From Legionella rubrilucens (GTDB lineage: Bacteria > Pseudomonadota > Gammaproteobacteria > Legionellales > Legionellaceae), in the NCBI RefSeq assembly GCF_001468125.1, contig NZ_LNYT01000022.1, forward strand, positions 516,698 to 580,697: a DNA stretch of 64,000 nucleotides, read 5' to 3'. This document shows positions 9,288-19,177 of this stretch, in pieces. Each line of letters begins with the position of its first letter. Position 1 is the first letter of the stretch. A model generated the notes under the pieces. That model saw only the letters and a list, made by a program, of their open reading frames with translations, made no database searches and was not told the origin of the DNA. The translations under genes and the position numbers were made by a program.

Positions 9288-10339
9288 TATTCACTCGCTT
9301 CATATTGAGCTAAACGCTCACTTAACTCATTGACTTTCTCGCTTAAGGCTTTTAAGTTTTTCCGCATCAGCGGGATACGCGTCACGGAAAGTTCCTGCTC
9401 AATGGCTTTGTCGCGTGGACGTGCCGGATTGCCCAGATAAATATTGCCTTCCAGCAAATGTTTTTTAGGTGGAACACCGGCCCGCGCGGCTAAAATAACC
9501 CCGTCATCGATGCGCACATGATCGCTGACCCCGACATTGGCAGCGAAAATGACATGGTTACCACTGGTGGTACTGCCGGCGATGCCTGTGAAAGCACAGA
9601 GGATATTGTGCTGCCCCAGTTTAACGGAATGCGCAACCTGAACCAGATTATCGATTTTCGTTCCTGCCCCAATGACTGTAGAACCCAGTGTGGCCCTGTC
9701 AATCACCGTATTGGCGCCCACCTCCACATCGTCTTCGATGACTACATTGCCAAGATGGGGCATTTTGAGGTGTTGTCCATCAACAAAAGTATAGCCGAAT
9801 CCATCTGAACCAATGACGGTCGCCGCATGAATACACACACGCTGGCCAAGTTGGCAGCCATCATAAATGGTGACGTTCGGATGCAGGGTGGTGCCGGCGC
9901 CAATCGTTACTTTTTCGCCAATGTGGACATGGCCTTTCAGGATGCACTCATCGCCAATCACCGTCTGTGCGCCGATCACCACGTAAGGGCCGATGTAGAC
10001 ATTTTTACCAATGATGGCGTCGGGTGCAATCACAGCGGTAGCATGAATCCCGGGGACGGGCTGCGGTTGCGGATAAAAGTGGTTGAGTAACTGGATAAAG
10101 GCTTTAATCGGGTTTTTAACCTGGATAACGGGTTTGACGTCGCTGGTGACCGACAAATTCACCAGAATGGCGGCCGCTTCCGATTGCTCGGCAATCTTCA
10201 AATTGTCATTCCCGTCAGCAAAAACCAGCGAGCCGGCAAGAATATTATCAATGGGGGATATGCACTGGATAAGTAATTGTTCATCCCCTACCACCGTACC
10301 GTGTACCCGATTTGCAATTTCAACTAAAGATGCCTTCAT
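9287..10339 (-). CDS. lpxD: UDP-3-O-acylglucosamine N-acyltransferase
   Basis: Adds the second primary acyl chain in lipid A synthesis, in the cytoplasm. About 350 residues: an N-terminal uridine-binding domain (1 to about 100), a left-handed beta-helix of hexapeptide repeats (about 100-310), and a charged C-terminal helix of the acyl-carrier-binding type. The IGSDGFGY motif and the VQVAHSV segment with the catalytic His are present. I start it at ATG 10339: the frame extends to 10372, but a good TATAAT at 10374-10379 would put the transcript start inside that extension. Legionella carries two lpxD genes; which paralogue this is cannot be told. It is likely co-transcribed with polA. Confidence 0.95.
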   Translation of the reverse strand: MKASLVEIANRVHGTVVGDEQLLIQCISPIDNILAGSLVFADGNDNLKIAEQSEAAAILVNLSVTSDVKPVIQVKNPIKAFIQLLNHFYPQPQPVPGIHATAVIAPDAIIGKNVYIGPYVVIGAQTVIGDECILKGHVHIGEKVTIGAGTTLHPNVTIYDGCQLGQRVCIHAATVIGSDGFGYTFVDGQHLKMPHLGNVVIEDDVEVGANTVIDRATLGSTVIGAGTKIDNLVQVAHSVKLGQHNILCAFTGIAGSTTSGNHVIFAANVGVSDHVRIDDGVILAARAGVPPKKHLLEGNIYLGNPARPRDKAIEQELSVTRIPLMRKNLKALSEKVNELSERLAQYEASE

Positions 10340-10373
10340 CAACGAACCTATATAAACCATGCAAAATAGCACG

Positions 10374-10403
10374 ATTATACCGCGATGCGGGATTAGTTGC
10401 GAA
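10374..10403 (-). promoter_or_regulatory. lpxD-polA promoter
   Basis: On the minus strand TTCGCA, an 18-bp spacer and a perfect TATAAT. The predicted start of transcription is near 10367, about 28 bases upstream of the chosen lpxD start. Confidence 0.6.
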
Positions 10404-10443
10404 TCATGTTTTATTGCCCGTCATGGCCTCAGGGATATCTCCA

Positions 10444-11670
10444 TTAAGAAGCGCTTCTGAGCAGCAGGGCGGCGTTGGCTCCACCAAAAGCAAAATGTTG
10501 CGACAAGGCGATATCGACCGGCTGTTTGCGCGCTTGATTGGCGACATAATCCAGATCGCAGGCAGGATCCGGCTCGCTGAGATGAATGGTCGGCAGCAGC
10601 AGATCTTCCTTTAAGCTTAACGTAGTGGCAATGATTTCCATGGCACCGGCGGCACCAATGGGATGACCGGTCATGGCTTTTTGTGCGGTAACGGGTATAT
10701 CGTAAGCACGCTCACCGAATACACGCTTGATGGTCTTTGTTTCGGTGATGTCGTTTAGTTCAGTGCCTGTGCCATGGGCATTGATGTATTGCACGTCATT
10801 GATGCTGAGACGGGCATCATCAAGCGCCGCCTGGATGGCACGAACCTGGCCGTCAGAATCCGGCGCGGTGACATGATAAGCGTCGCAACTGGCGCCAAAG
10901 CCAATGATTTCGCCCCAAATGGTCGCGCCCCGTGCGCGGGCGTGATGGTATTCTTCGAGGATGAGGATTCCCGCGCCATCAGCCATCACCATGCCGCTGC
11001 GATTTTTATCGAAGGGTCGGCAGGCCAGAGCGGGATTTTCATTCTGGGTTGACATCACCCGCAATTTGCACCAGGCTGCCATGATGGTTTCCCACAACAG
11101 GGATTCCGTTCCACCGCAGAGGGCAACGCTTAACCTGCCTTCGGCTATTTGTTGATAGGCATTGCCAATGGCTTCCGCAGACGAAACACAGGCATTGGAA
11201 ATGGTGGAATTGGGGCCGCCTAGACCAAACGCAATGGCAATGTGATTGGCTACGGAATTGGGCATGCCGCGGATGACGCTCAACGGTGGGATTTTCTTCC
11301 ACCCTTCACTAAAAAAAGCCTGATAAGCGGATTCCAGTTCAGGCGTTCCGCCTAAGCTTGTACCGATGTAGGTACCGGCTTTTGCTAATTCAGCCTTGTT
11401 TAAACCGGCGCGCTCAATGGCGTGATGACTGCAATAAAGCGCGTATTGAGTGGCTCGCGGGTAGCGTTTGCTTTTATCAAATTCCGGGAGATGGGCTAAG
11501 GAAAAATCGTGGATTTCGCCTGCAATCTGGGTGGGGTAGGGGCTGGGGTCATAATTTTGAATGCGCTTTATCCCGCATTGGCCTTTAACCGCTGCCGCCC
11601 AAAAATTGTCTAATCCGTTACCGATGGACGACACGATCTCCATGCCAGTGATCACCACGCGCTTTTTCAT
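10444..11670 (-). CDS. Beta-ketoacyl-ACP synthase (FabF/KAS II-like)
   Basis: A condensing enzyme of fatty acid or polyketide type, 408 residues. The catalytic Cys is in SNACVSSAEA, and the two active-site histidines are in NAHGTGTE and GHPIGAAGA; GGANAALL closes the fold. The usual FabF nucleophile context is ACATG; here it is ACVSS, so this is a divergent family member and may not be the housekeeping enzyme. It is monocistronic, with a promoter at 11709-11738. Its neighbour lpxD also uses hydroxyacyl-ACP, so a role in supplying special acyl chains is possible but only inferred. Confidence 0.88.
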   Translation of the reverse strand: MKKRVVITGMEIVSSIGNGLDNFWAAAVKGQCGIKRIQNYDPSPYPTQIAGEIHDFSLAHLPEFDKSKRYPRATQYALYCSHHAIERAGLNKAELAKAGTYIGTSLGGTPELESAYQAFFSEGWKKIPPLSVIRGMPNSVANHIAIAFGLGGPNSTISNACVSSAEAIGNAYQQIAEGRLSVALCGGTESLLWETIMAAWCKLRVMSTQNENPALACRPFDKNRSGMVMADGAGILILEEYHHARARGATIWGEIIGFGASCDAYHVTAPDSDGQVRAIQAALDDARLSINDVQYINAHGTGTELNDITETKTIKRVFGERAYDIPVTAQKAMTGHPIGAAGAMEIIATTLSLKEDLLLPTIHLSEPDPACDLDYVANQARKQPVDIALSQHFAFGGANAALLLRSAS

Positions 11671-11708
11671 TCCATACCCTCAGGGCTTTCCGTAAGCAAT
11701 AAAAGGCA

Positions 11709-11738
11709 ATACTAAAGGGGGGCAAGAAAACCTGTCAA
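11709..11738 (-). promoter_or_regulatory. Promoter of the ketoacyl-ACP synthase gene
   Basis: A minus-strand TTGACA, an 18-bp spacer and TAGTAT, about 40 bases upstream of the start codon at 11670. Close to sigma-70 consensus. Confidence 0.65.
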
Positions 11739-11801
11739 GCGAATTGACACTTCTTTCGCAGAGGGGTAGGCGGCAGAACGCAGCCCGTTGTTTTATAACC
11801 G

Positions 11802-12695
11802 TTATTGCTGACCGCGAGCCATACTCGACACCAGCATGATTCGCAAGGAATCAATCGGTATAAACCAGTAGTCGTGTTCATAAAGGACGCTGAAGCCATG
11901 ACGAAGATACAGATCAAGCGCACCGCGATTGGTGGTTTCAACATCCAGCTCCTGCCGGTCTTTTCCCTGGGTTAAGGCATGATTGATGCAAAATGCCAGC
12001 AATTCGCTGCCCAGGCCCTGGCGTTGATAGTCAGGAAGAATTGCAATGTCGGAAAACAGGGCATGGGTTTCCTGCCAGCGGATATGGGCCTTCCCGACAG
12101 GCTTTCCATCCAGCAGGGCAATGAAAATGCTGTAATCATTATCATCGAGCAGGGTAATGAATCGCGACGGCACGCTCATCTGCCCCTCTTTAAAGCAGGC
12201 ATCGTCAATGGCACACAGCGTCTCGACGTCGTTAAATTCCGCTTTTCTCACAGTCAGGCGGGGTTGATTAAGCAGAATCGGTTTATACCCGTTGCGCTGC
12301 ATGTGGTATTCGGTTTGCTGATAGCTAAAACCTGAATTGGCAAGCCAGGATGCGTTCAGGTTAGACGGCATGGAAAAAATGACAAAATCCATCTGCTTGG
12401 CGGTTAACAGGGGAAGGATTGTTTCCAGCAACAAACGGGATAATCCTTGACGGCGGTGAGAGGGGGCTACCAGCAAGCTGATTTCACAGGCATTGGAATA
12501 GAAAAAATAAACACTTAAAAAGGCAACCAGTCTGTCCTTTTCATAGTAGAGCACGTTGCTTTCCGTGTCTCTCTTTTGAGTGAGAATATGCCGGTAAAAA
12601 GCCGGCAATCCGCCATCAGCCTGCCTGCACACATCCAGCAATTGATCAAAGTCTTTCAGTTGTTGTCCAGTGATATGACGGTTGCAAATTAACAT
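11802..12695 (-). CDS. Tandem GNAT-family acetyltransferase
   Basis: About 297 residues with two GNAT folds in a row. The first (about 15-140) has the acetyl-CoA loop SHRRQGLSRLLLE, the second (about 150-290) has PDYQRQGLGSELL. Both have the Q/R-x-x-G-x-G/A pattern, so both may bind acetyl-CoA, though the first loop lacks the final glycine. The frame runs upstream to 12785, but that extension has no family resemblance, so I start at ATG 12695 (MLICNRHITG). Acceptor substrate unknown. The upstream gene on this strand ends at 12819. Confidence 0.82.
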   Translation of the reverse strand: MLICNRHITGQQLKDFDQLLDVCRQADGGLPAFYRHILTQKRDTESNVLYYEKDRLVAFLSVYFFYSNACEISLLVAPSHRRQGLSRLLLETILPLLTAKQMDFVIFSMPSNLNASWLANSGFSYQQTEYHMQRNGYKPILLNQPRLTVRKAEFNDVETLCAIDDACFKEGQMSVPSRFITLLDDNDYSIFIALLDGKPVGKAHIRWQETHALFSDIAILPDYQRQGLGSELLAFCINHALTQGKDRQELDVETTNRGALDLYLRHGFSVLYEHDYWFIPIDSLRIMLVSSMARGQQ

Positions 12696-12818
12696 GGGAA
12701 TCTTTGTTAAAATAAAATAATTATTGCACAAATTCAGATCTTTTTGTGACGCAACTGCACACAGCGGCGTAGCAAAAGCGGCCAATCGTTTCTTAAGGTC
12801 TGGTAAATTAACACATTG

Positions 12819-13583
12819 TTACTCGAATGTATCGTCATTGGCGGCTTTTTGCGCAGAAGACGTTTTAGTGAACCAGTAGCGGTAAACTACCGGTAACAGA
12901 ATAAGCAATCCCAGACAAAGCAGGGGTAAAAAAATGTGCGGGTGAAAAATGATCGTCAGATCAGGTGTTTTATTGCGGGCAAATAAATAATTTAAACTGC
13001 TGCCGACGCTTGCATAAATCAGGGTACCGGGAAGAATGCCCAGAAAGGTGGCGGCAATGTAAGTTTTGATTGGCACATTCAGTAAGGCAGGCACAATATT
13101 AACCAACCAGAACGGAAACAACGGGATGATGCGTAAAACCAGCAGGTAGGTGAAGGCGTTTTTTTGAAATCCTTGACGCATTACAGCCAGGTTGCCGCCG
13201 GCTTTTTTATTCATTAAATCCATAAAAGCAAACCGCACGGCAAAATAAAGCAGTACGGCGCCGGCGGTGGCGCTGAAAGCGACATAAATACTGCCTAAGA
13301 CCGTGCCGAACAACAGCCCTGCCGTTAACGTGAGTAATAAGGCACCTGGGATTGAAATGGCCACGGTAACAATGTAGGTAAGCATAAACAGCGCTGTCAC
13401 GACAACATAATGAGACGAGGTCCAGCGTTTCAGTGTCTGATGATGGTGTTGTAACTGCTCAAAATTCAAATAGTTATGCAGCCCCAGGCTGAAAAACAGA
13501 CCTGCGGCAACAAGAAGCAGCAACAGAGGTGACAAGCGGTACAGCCAGGTTTTAATGCTTGAATAAGTAGAGGTATTGTCCAT
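12819..13583 (-). CDS. TVP38/TMEM64-family (DedA-superfamily) membrane protein
   Basis: A 254-residue inner-membrane protein with about six hydrophobic segments. The SNARE-associated/VTT domain is recognisable from the core [14 protein letters not shown] and the stretch [18 protein letters not shown]. Family members are implicated in lipid scrambling or membrane homeostasis; the function here is unknown. Its start overlaps the msrB stop region by 32 bases, so it is probably the third gene of an msrA-msrB unit. Confidence 0.85.
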   Translation of the reverse strand: MDNTSTYSSIKTWLYRLSPLLLLLVAAGLFFSLGLHNYLNFEQLQHHHQTLKRWTSSHYVVVTALFMLTYIVTVAISIPGALLLTLTAGLLFGTVLGSIYVAFSATAGAVLLYFAVRFAFMDLMNKKAGGNLAVMRQGFQKNAFTYLLVLRIIPLFPFWLVNIVPALLNVPIKTYIAATFLGILPGTLIYASVGSSLNYLFARNKTPDLTIIFHPHIFLPLLCLGLLILLPVVYRYWFTKTSSAQKAANDDTFE

Positions 13584-14049
13584 AACCCTCCTTTTCCATG
13601 TCCTGTTTTGGAATAAAGCGCAGCGCGGCTGAATTCATACAGTAACGTAAACCGGTCGGTTGTGGTCCATCGTCAAATACATGCCCTAAATGGGAATCGC
13701 CATACCGGGAGCGCACTTCAGTGCGTTGAAAAAATAACCAGGAACGCTCTTTCTTCAAGACCACGTTCTTTAAAGAAATAGGTTTGGTAAAACTCGGCCA
13801 TCCTGTCCCGGAATCGTATTGGTCGGTGGAACTGAATAACGGTTCGCCGGAAACCACATCCACATAAATCCCTTCAGCCTTGTTATTCCAGTAGGCGTTA
13901 TCAAATGCTTTTTCAGTCGCATTTTCCTGAGTTACCTGGTATTGCAGGGGTGTTAATTGTTTAAGACGGCTGGCTTTGTCGAAGGACGGCGCTGCCAGAG
14001 CGACACTGGTTGAAAGCAGGAATAACAGCAGCGGTTTAATGATTGACAT
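13552..14049 (-). CDS. msrB: Exported peptide methionine-R-sulfoxide reductase
   Basis: Reduces methionine-R-sulfoxide in proteins. 165 residues starting at MSIIKP, with a signal peptide (cleavage near ALA-AP, residues 18-21) that places it in the periplasm. Seen: [20 protein letters not shown] and the catalytic Cys137 in [11 protein letters not shown]. The two CxxC zinc sites of many MsrB proteins are absent, so it is the zinc-free type. The frame extends upstream through msrA, but the signal peptide fixes the start. It overlaps msrA by 14 bases. Confidence 0.9.
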   Translation of the reverse strand: MSIIKPLLLFLLSTSVALAAPSFDKASRLKQLTPLQYQVTQENATEKAFDNAYWNNKAEGIYVDVVSGEPLFSSTDQYDSGTGWPSFTKPISLKNVVLKKERSWLFFQRTEVRSRYGDSHLGHVFDDGPQPTGLRYCMNSAALRFIPKQDMEKEGYGQYLYLFKH

Positions 14050-14611
14050 TGTTCCACACCTCATGAATACGCGCATCGCGACCGCAGCGGTAACGGTAAT
14101 AATTGTAACGCCAGTTATGTTTCTGGTAATAATTCTGGTGGTAATCCTCGGCTGCGTAAAACTGAGTTGACGGGACCACTTCGGTGTACACGGTTTTGAA
14201 TCGTTTTTCCATGGCTTTTTTACTGACCAGAGCAATTTTTTTCTGTTCGTCATTTAAATAAAAAATGGCACTGCGGTATTGTCGGCCATGATCGCAGAAC
14301 TGACCATCTTTGGTGGTTGGATCAATATGCCGCCAGAAAAAATCAACCAGTTGCCTGTAACTCACCACATCGGGATTGTACATGACTCTCACCGCCTCGG
14401 CATACCCCGTACCCCCGGCGGATACCTGCGCGTAGGTCGGATCCTTGCTGGTGCCGCCATCAAAGCCGGCGACAGTAGCCAGTACTCCTTTCACCTTGTC
14501 AAAATCGGCCTCCACACACCAGAAACAGCCGCCGGCAAAAATGGCTTCTTCCACCTTGGCATAGGCTGAATTAAAAATAAGCATCAATGCACACACGAAC
14601 CCTTTGACCAT
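14036..14611 (-). CDS. msrA: Exported peptide methionine-S-sulfoxide reductase
   Basis: Reduces methionine-S-sulfoxide. 191 residues. A signal peptide ([18 protein letters not shown]) precedes the enzyme, and the active-site motif GCFWC puts the nucleophile at Cys29. [13 protein letters not shown] is the family's conserved substrate-binding block. With msrB directly downstream and overlapping, the pair forms a periplasmic repair system for both sulfoxide stereoisomers, useful against host oxidants. The downstream TVP38-type gene overlaps in turn. Confidence 0.94.
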   Translation of the reverse strand: MVKGFVCALMLIFNSAYAKVEEAIFAGGCFWCVEADFDKVKGVLATVAGFDGGTSKDPTYAQVSAGGTGYAEAVRVMYNPDVVSYRQLVDFFWRHIDPTTKDGQFCDHGRQYRSAIFYLNDEQKKIALVSKKAMEKRFKTVYTEVVPSTQFYAAEDYHQNYYQKHNWRYNYYRYRCGRDARIHEVWNNVNH

Positions 14612-14653
14612 GAGAGCCTCATTGCATACTTTTATACAACAAGTCTAGCAGTT

Positions 14654-15268
14654 TTAAGGCAAGGGATTGGTTTGAGAGCGAAAGAGAGCCTCTGCACGAG
14701 CAAACTGCACAAGCCGAATGACGGCAGTCAGGCAAACCAGGGCCGTGAAAACCGCCGCTAAGCCATTGAACCAGTGCGGTAGCAGCACCATGGCAATAAA
14801 AAAGCAGAATGCTTCGGCCCGTTCCATCAGCCCCGGACTGTAATGAAAGCTTTTATGAGACTCATTCTGGCTGAAAATACCTACCACCAGAAAGCTGGTG
14901 ATGCACAAGAGCATGCTGCCCAACATCAGAATAATGGCCAAGGCGCGTTCTGGATTGACCCAGTAAAGAGCGAAAACCACCGCGAACTCCACCAGCCGAT
15001 CCATCATGATATCCAGTACCGATCCCATCGGCGACGACTGGTGCTGATGACGAGCTAGCGATCCGTCCAGCGTATCGCAATAGCCGGAAAGCAGCAACAG
15101 TGCAATCGCCAGGGTGTTATAACCCTGGCAAAGTGCAGGGATAAAAGCCAAGCCAAAGCAACCGGAAAGCCAGGTAACAGTCTGCGGTGCGATGCGTTGA
15201 TTTAAAACCCGAACCAAGGGGTCAACAAGAATGGTTTGGTAATGATGGCGGAGTGTCTGTTCGAGCAT
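14654..15268 (-). CDS. CDP-alcohol phosphatidyltransferase family protein
   Basis: A 204-residue inner-membrane enzyme that joins a CDP-linked lipid to an alcohol. The signature DG-x2-AR-x8-G-x3-D is present: D, D and G in CDTLDGSLAR, then GSVLD, around residues 62-86. About six membrane segments. It is shorter than phosphatidylserine or choline synthases with known activity, and the acceptor cannot be deduced. It lies divergently from the gene at 15384. Confidence 0.82.
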   Translation of the reverse strand: MLEQTLRHHYQTILVDPLVRVLNQRIAPQTVTWLSGCFGLAFIPALCQGYNTLAIALLLLSGYCDTLDGSLARHQHQSSPMGSVLDIMMDRLVEFAVVFALYWVNPERALAIILMLGSMLLCITSFLVVGIFSQNESHKSFHYSPGLMERAEAFCFFIAMVLLPHWFNGLAAVFTALVCLTAVIRLVQFARAEALFRSQTNPLP

Positions 15269-15329
15269 CGAATTCCTTTAGCCAGGATGAATACCGTAGT
15301 GTAAATAAAAAAAGGAAAGGAAAATACAC

Positions 15330-15358
15330 ATGACTAATGGTTAGACAACCTGTACAAT
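15330..15358 (+). promoter_or_regulatory. Weak candidate promoter of the 15384 gene
   Basis: ATGACT, a 17-bp spacer and TACAAT. If real, it overlaps the upstream-most ATG (15357) and supports translation from ATG 15384. Confidence 0.3.
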
Positions 15359-15383
15359 GTTGGTTTTTTTTTGTGCCGAAATC

Positions 15384-16457
15384 ATGTGGGAAAAACAAAA
15401 CTCATTAACCAATGCCTGGAATCCTGAACAGCAGGACAGTTGGCAAGTATTAAAACAGGAAACCATTGCTGCGGCAAAGGCCCTTTTCAAAAAAGGAAAA
15501 CCTTCCTTTATGACGCTGTACCGCTTTCTTGCCGATGCCAGGCATCAAATCGCGGTTACCCTGCAGCAGGAGTCGCTTGAATACCTGGGTATTCTGCGCG
15601 ATGAGCACTGCGAATACATTGACACCCCGATCACCCTGCTTCATCCAGGAGCCGGGCGGTATGCCAGTTTTTTCCCCTGCCTGGCGAATCGTTATCAGGC
15701 ATTAAGCCAATGCCTGCCCTTAGATCATGAAAGCGTGGGTCTTGCTTATCTTCTGTTAGGCGCGAAACAGGAGCAGGATATCAAGGCCGTTAATTATTTA
15801 AATCTTGAGCATGATGGCCTGCAATTGACCTGTTTTTACACCGTCACTGGCGTTGAAGGGCAAACACCCATTGGCTGGTATGGATTGGTGCATACACCGC
15901 GAACGCAATTGAAGGCCATTTTTGAACGGTTAGAAGGCCTTTACCAGCAGCTTGATGTGGACCACGTTGAGGGCAACGGCAAGGTGTTAAAGGAAATCAT
16001 CTGGTATTTAGCTCATGCCATGCCCTGCGTCCGCGGCAGTGCGGCTATTCTTGAAATGATGATTCACCTGCTCGCTGAAACATTCGCCATTGAGTTTGAT
16101 TACCCTGAAAGCGCTGTGCCCATTGATTTGATTGCCTTGTTTACGGTTTCACCCGAGGCCTTCAATGCCAGTTTTCATTTAACGCCCATGGCCGATTTAA
16201 AAAAAGAGTTGCGCCAGATCATCCAGGAGGGCAAAAACAGTCCTTTCTTTTGCAGCCAGAACCCTGCTCTGACCGCGGCCAGAAAATTATTGCACTGGAT
16301 TAATGGCTCGACAGATTCATTCACCCCGAAAGAAATCGCCTGCCTGAACACCCCGGGGTCGCTGTTAAATGAGCGGGTAAGGCATTACCAGTTAAACGGC
16401 AGCTTACCGCCGCTCATCGTTTCCAATGATACCGCATTGGTATGCCAGGGTCCCTAA
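15384..16457 (+). CDS. Protein of unknown function, about 357 residues
   Basis: A soluble-looking protein with no signal peptide or membrane segment. I do not recognise a family. The most motif-like stretch is around residues 208-228: WYLAHAMPCVRGSAAILEMM, with His, Pro, Arg, Gly and Ser spaced like an active site or a conserved structural core. Cysteines are scattered. The frame begins at 15357, but a candidate promoter covers that start, so I favour ATG 15384; neither has a clear ribosome-binding site. It is a single gene, with its stop overlapping the convergent MFS gene by four bases. A translocated effector is possible but unproven. Confidence 0.6.
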   Translation: MWEKQNSLTNAWNPEQQDSWQVLKQETIAAAKALFKKGKPSFMTLYRFLADARHQIAVTLQQESLEYLGILRDEHCEYIDTPITLLHPGAGRYASFFPCLANRYQALSQCLPLDHESVGLAYLLLGAKQEQDIKAVNYLNLEHDGLQLTCFYTVTGVEGQTPIGWYGLVHTPRTQLKAIFERLEGLYQQLDVDHVEGNGKVLKEIIWYLAHAMPCVRGSAAILEMMIHLLAETFAIEFDYPESAVPIDLIALFTVSPEAFNASFHLTPMADLKKELRQIIQEGKNSPFFCSQNPALTAARKLLHWINGSTDSFTPKEIACLNTPGSLLNERVRHYQLNGSLPPLIVSNDTALVCQGP

Positions 16458-17704
16458 ACCGGGGGCCTATTCGCCCGCTGCCAAAGGATAATGCCGAAGG
16501 TCACCGCCGCAAGCAGGCTTAAATACACGCCGGGCATGATGAGAAGGCCTGTGTAATGGACCAAGGTAGTGGCCACGAACGCACTGGTTCCTCCAAACAG
16601 GGCATTGGCCAGATTATACGTCAGCGACAGGCCGGTGTAGCGAAGGGCCGGCGGGAACAAGGCCATCAGCACCGCAGGGATAACGGCATAACTTAAGGTC
16701 ACCATCACAGCAAAAAGAATCTGGGAAATGACAATGGCACTGGTTGTTGTGCGGCCAAGCCAGTAATAAAGCGGTGCAGACAGCAGCATGAACGCCAGTG
16801 CCCCCATCATCAACACCCGATAGCGGCCAATTTTATCCGCCGCATGGCCGATGATCGGGCAGCAGACAATGATGACGGCCAGCGTTAAGGTATTAATGGT
16901 CAGCGTATGGGGCAATTGAATGTGGTAAAAATGATGCAGGTAAGTCGCTAAGTAGAGGAATGACAAATAAAAACCGGTTGACGGCAGCATCACGAGACCA
17001 ATGGCCTGGATCATGGTGGTGAGATGATTCTTAAACAAATGGGCAAACGTGATCCTCTGCGCCTTTTTGTCAGCCAGCAGTTCGGCAAACACCGGGGATT
17101 CCGGCATGTGATGGCGCAGATACAGGCCAATTACCCCAAGAAGCAGACTGAACAGAAAAGGAACCCGCCAGGCCCAGGGGGCGGTAAAGTAATCGGTCAC
17201 GGCCGCAGTGGCTGAGCCGAGCAGCAAACCGCAAAAGGCCGAGGCCATGGCCAGCGATCCATAATACGTGCCTTTATCTGGAGGCGCATGTTCCAGTAGA
17301 TAAACAATGGAGCCGGTGAATTCACCGCCTACGGCGAGGCCCTGCAGAAGCCGGCAGACAATTAACAGTAAGGGCGCTGCCATGCCGATTTGTTGATAAT
17401 CCGGCAGCAGTCCAATGAGGGTGGTGGGAATGGCCATCAGCAGAATCGCCGACGACAGGGCTGTTTTTCGTCCGTAATTATCGCCTATGTAGCCAAAAAT
17501 GACCGCACCCAGCGGCCGCATGATAAAGCCGACAGCAAAGACGGCATAGGTGGTCAATAAAGCCAGCGTGGCATTATCATTGGGAAAAAACAAGGGGGTA
17601 ATTGTCGCGGCAAAATAGCCGTAAAGCGCAAAATCATACCATTCCAGAATATTGCCAAGCAGTCCGGGTAACACAATGCGATGCAGGGAAATCGGTTTGT
17701 TCAT
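16454..17704 (-). CDS. MFS transporter, metabolite:H+ symporter (ProP-like) family
   Basis: About 416 residues, twelve membrane segments. It has the family hallmarks GNILEWYDFALYGYFA near the N-terminus, RPLGAVIFGYIGDNYGRKTAL (the loop 2-3 motif) and RLLQGLAVGGEFTGS. These place it with the ProP/KgtP/ShiA branch, carrying osmolytes, dicarboxylates or similar solutes. Several paralogues of this branch occur in Legionella. I start at MNKPIS rather than at the upstream ATG 17719. The exact substrate is unknown. Confidence 0.88.
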   Translation of the reverse strand: MNKPISLHRIVLPGLLGNILEWYDFALYGYFAATITPLFFPNDNATLALLTTYAVFAVGFIMRPLGAVIFGYIGDNYGRKTALSSAILLMAIPTTLIGLLPDYQQIGMAAPLLLIVCRLLQGLAVGGEFTGSIVYLLEHAPPDKGTYYGSLAMASAFCGLLLGSATAAVTDYFTAPWAWRVPFLFSLLLGVIGLYLRHHMPESPVFAELLADKKAQRITFAHLFKNHLTTMIQAIGLVMLPSTGFYLSFLYLATYLHHFYHIQLPHTLTINTLTLAVIIVCCPIIGHAADKIGRYRVLMMGALAFMLLSAPLYYWLGRTTTSAIVISQILFAVMVTLSYAVIPAVLMALFPPALRYTGLSLTYNLANALFGGTSAFVATTLVHYTGLLIMPGVYLSLLAAVTFGIILWQRANRPPV

Positions 17705-17773
17705 GGCGTTTGGCGGCAAGAATCATTATAGTATGATGCTGGTATTTCTCCTTACGGGTCAATAAGAAAAAAC

Positions 17774-19177
17774 ATGTCGAAGGCTTTAATCTGGTTTCGA
17801 AGAGACTTACGCTGCCGCGATAACCCGGCCCTGGTCAAAGCTTGCCAGCATGACCATCTTCTGCCTCTCTATCTTCTGGATGAAGAAAACCCTGATTTGG
17901 GCGCCGCACAGCACTGGTGGCTGCACCATAGTCTGACATCGCTGCAAAAGCAATTGCAAGGTCAGGGATTAACCCTGCATCTTCGCCGGGGTAACCCACT
18001 GCCCCTGCTTCAACAACTGATCCGTGATTTTCAGATTGATCACGTTTACTGGAACCGTTGCTACGAACCAGCGGCCATCGAACGCGATCGCGTCATTAAA
18101 GCAGCGCTGCAGGCCATGGGAGTTCATGTTGAAAGCATGAATGGCAGTCTGTTTAACGAGCCCTGGACAGTAAAAACTCAAAGCGAGGGTTATTTTAAAG
18201 TCTTCACCCCCTATTGGAAGCAAAGCTTAAAACAAATCAACCTGCCTGTGCCGGCAAGCATTAGCCGCTGGCCAAAGCCGGTGGCTGGGGTGAGCAGTGA
18301 GCCGCTTGAAGCCTGGCAATTGCTGCCTTCAAAACCCGATTGGGCCTCGGGATTTAGCGATTTCTGGCAGCCAGGGGAAGAAGGTGCCCTGCAAAAGCTG
18401 GGAACCTTTATTGACCAGGGTTTGCAGGGATACAAAGAACGACGCAATCAGCCTGCGCTCGCTCAGTCGACTTCCAGGCTTTCACCGCACCTTCATTTCG
18501 GTGAAATAAGTCCCTGGCAAATTGGACGGGCCATTGAGCAGGCACGTACGGATCCCGCCTGCGATGGGGCATCCGTTGACCATTTTCTGTCCGAGTTAGG
18601 ATGGCGAGAATTTTCCTATCATCTGCTCTACCATTTTCCCGGGTTGCCCGAGCGCAATTTCAAAGACGCGTTCGATGCCTTTGCCTGGAATCATGATCAA
18701 AGCGGTTTGAAAGTCTGGCAACAGGGGAAAACCGGCTATCCTCTGGTTGATGCCGGCATGAGGGAGTTATGGCAGACAGGGTACATGCACAATCGGGTGC
18801 GCATGATTGCTGCTTCCTTCCTCACCAAGCATTTACTCATTGACTGGCGTTTGGGCGCTGCTTGGTTCTGGACTACGCTGCTGGATGCCGATTTGGCCAA
18901 TAATTCGGCGAGTTGACAATGGGTGGCTGGCAGCGGCGCGGATGCGGCGCCTTATTTTCGTATTTTTAACCCCGTGCTTCAGGGGGAGAAATTCGATCCG
19001 GAGGGGGAATACGTACGCCGCTGGTTGCCAGAGTTAGGCGGCCTTGATAAGCAGTGGATTCATCAACCCTGGAATGCGCCGGCGTTGAAACGGCCAAAGG
19101 ATTACCCTGAACCGCTGGTGGAACATAACGCAGCGCGAGTTCGGGCTCTTGCCCGCTATAGCCAGTTGAACGCTTAA
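17774..19177 (+). pseudogene. phrB: Class I CPD photolyase with an in-frame TGA
   Basis: Deoxyribodipyrimidine photolyase, which repairs UV cyclobutane dimers using FADH2. The first 380 codons encode the photolyase alpha/beta domain and most of the FAD domain (start IWFRRDLRCRDNPAL; later GMRELWQTGYMHNRVRM). Codon 381 (18914-18916) is TGA, and the same frame then continues for 86 codons through QWVAGSGADAAPYFRIFNP to a natural C-terminus. In E. coli the position is a Trp (GGWQW), so TGG has become TGA. The truncated product would lack the end of the FAD site. The rest of the gene is intact, so the mutation is recent, a sequencing error, or read through. The end overlaps the convergent permease by four bases. 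Confidence 0.9.

Noticed and set aside
14036..14253. Long N-terminal extension of MsrB reading through msrA
   Set aside because: The extension is out of frame with msrA and of odd composition; the internal start at 14049 gives a proper signal peptide.
18923..19177. Separate 84-codon gene with GTG start
   Set aside because: It is the in-frame continuation of the photolyase past the TGA, with clear photolyase similarity, not a gene of its own.
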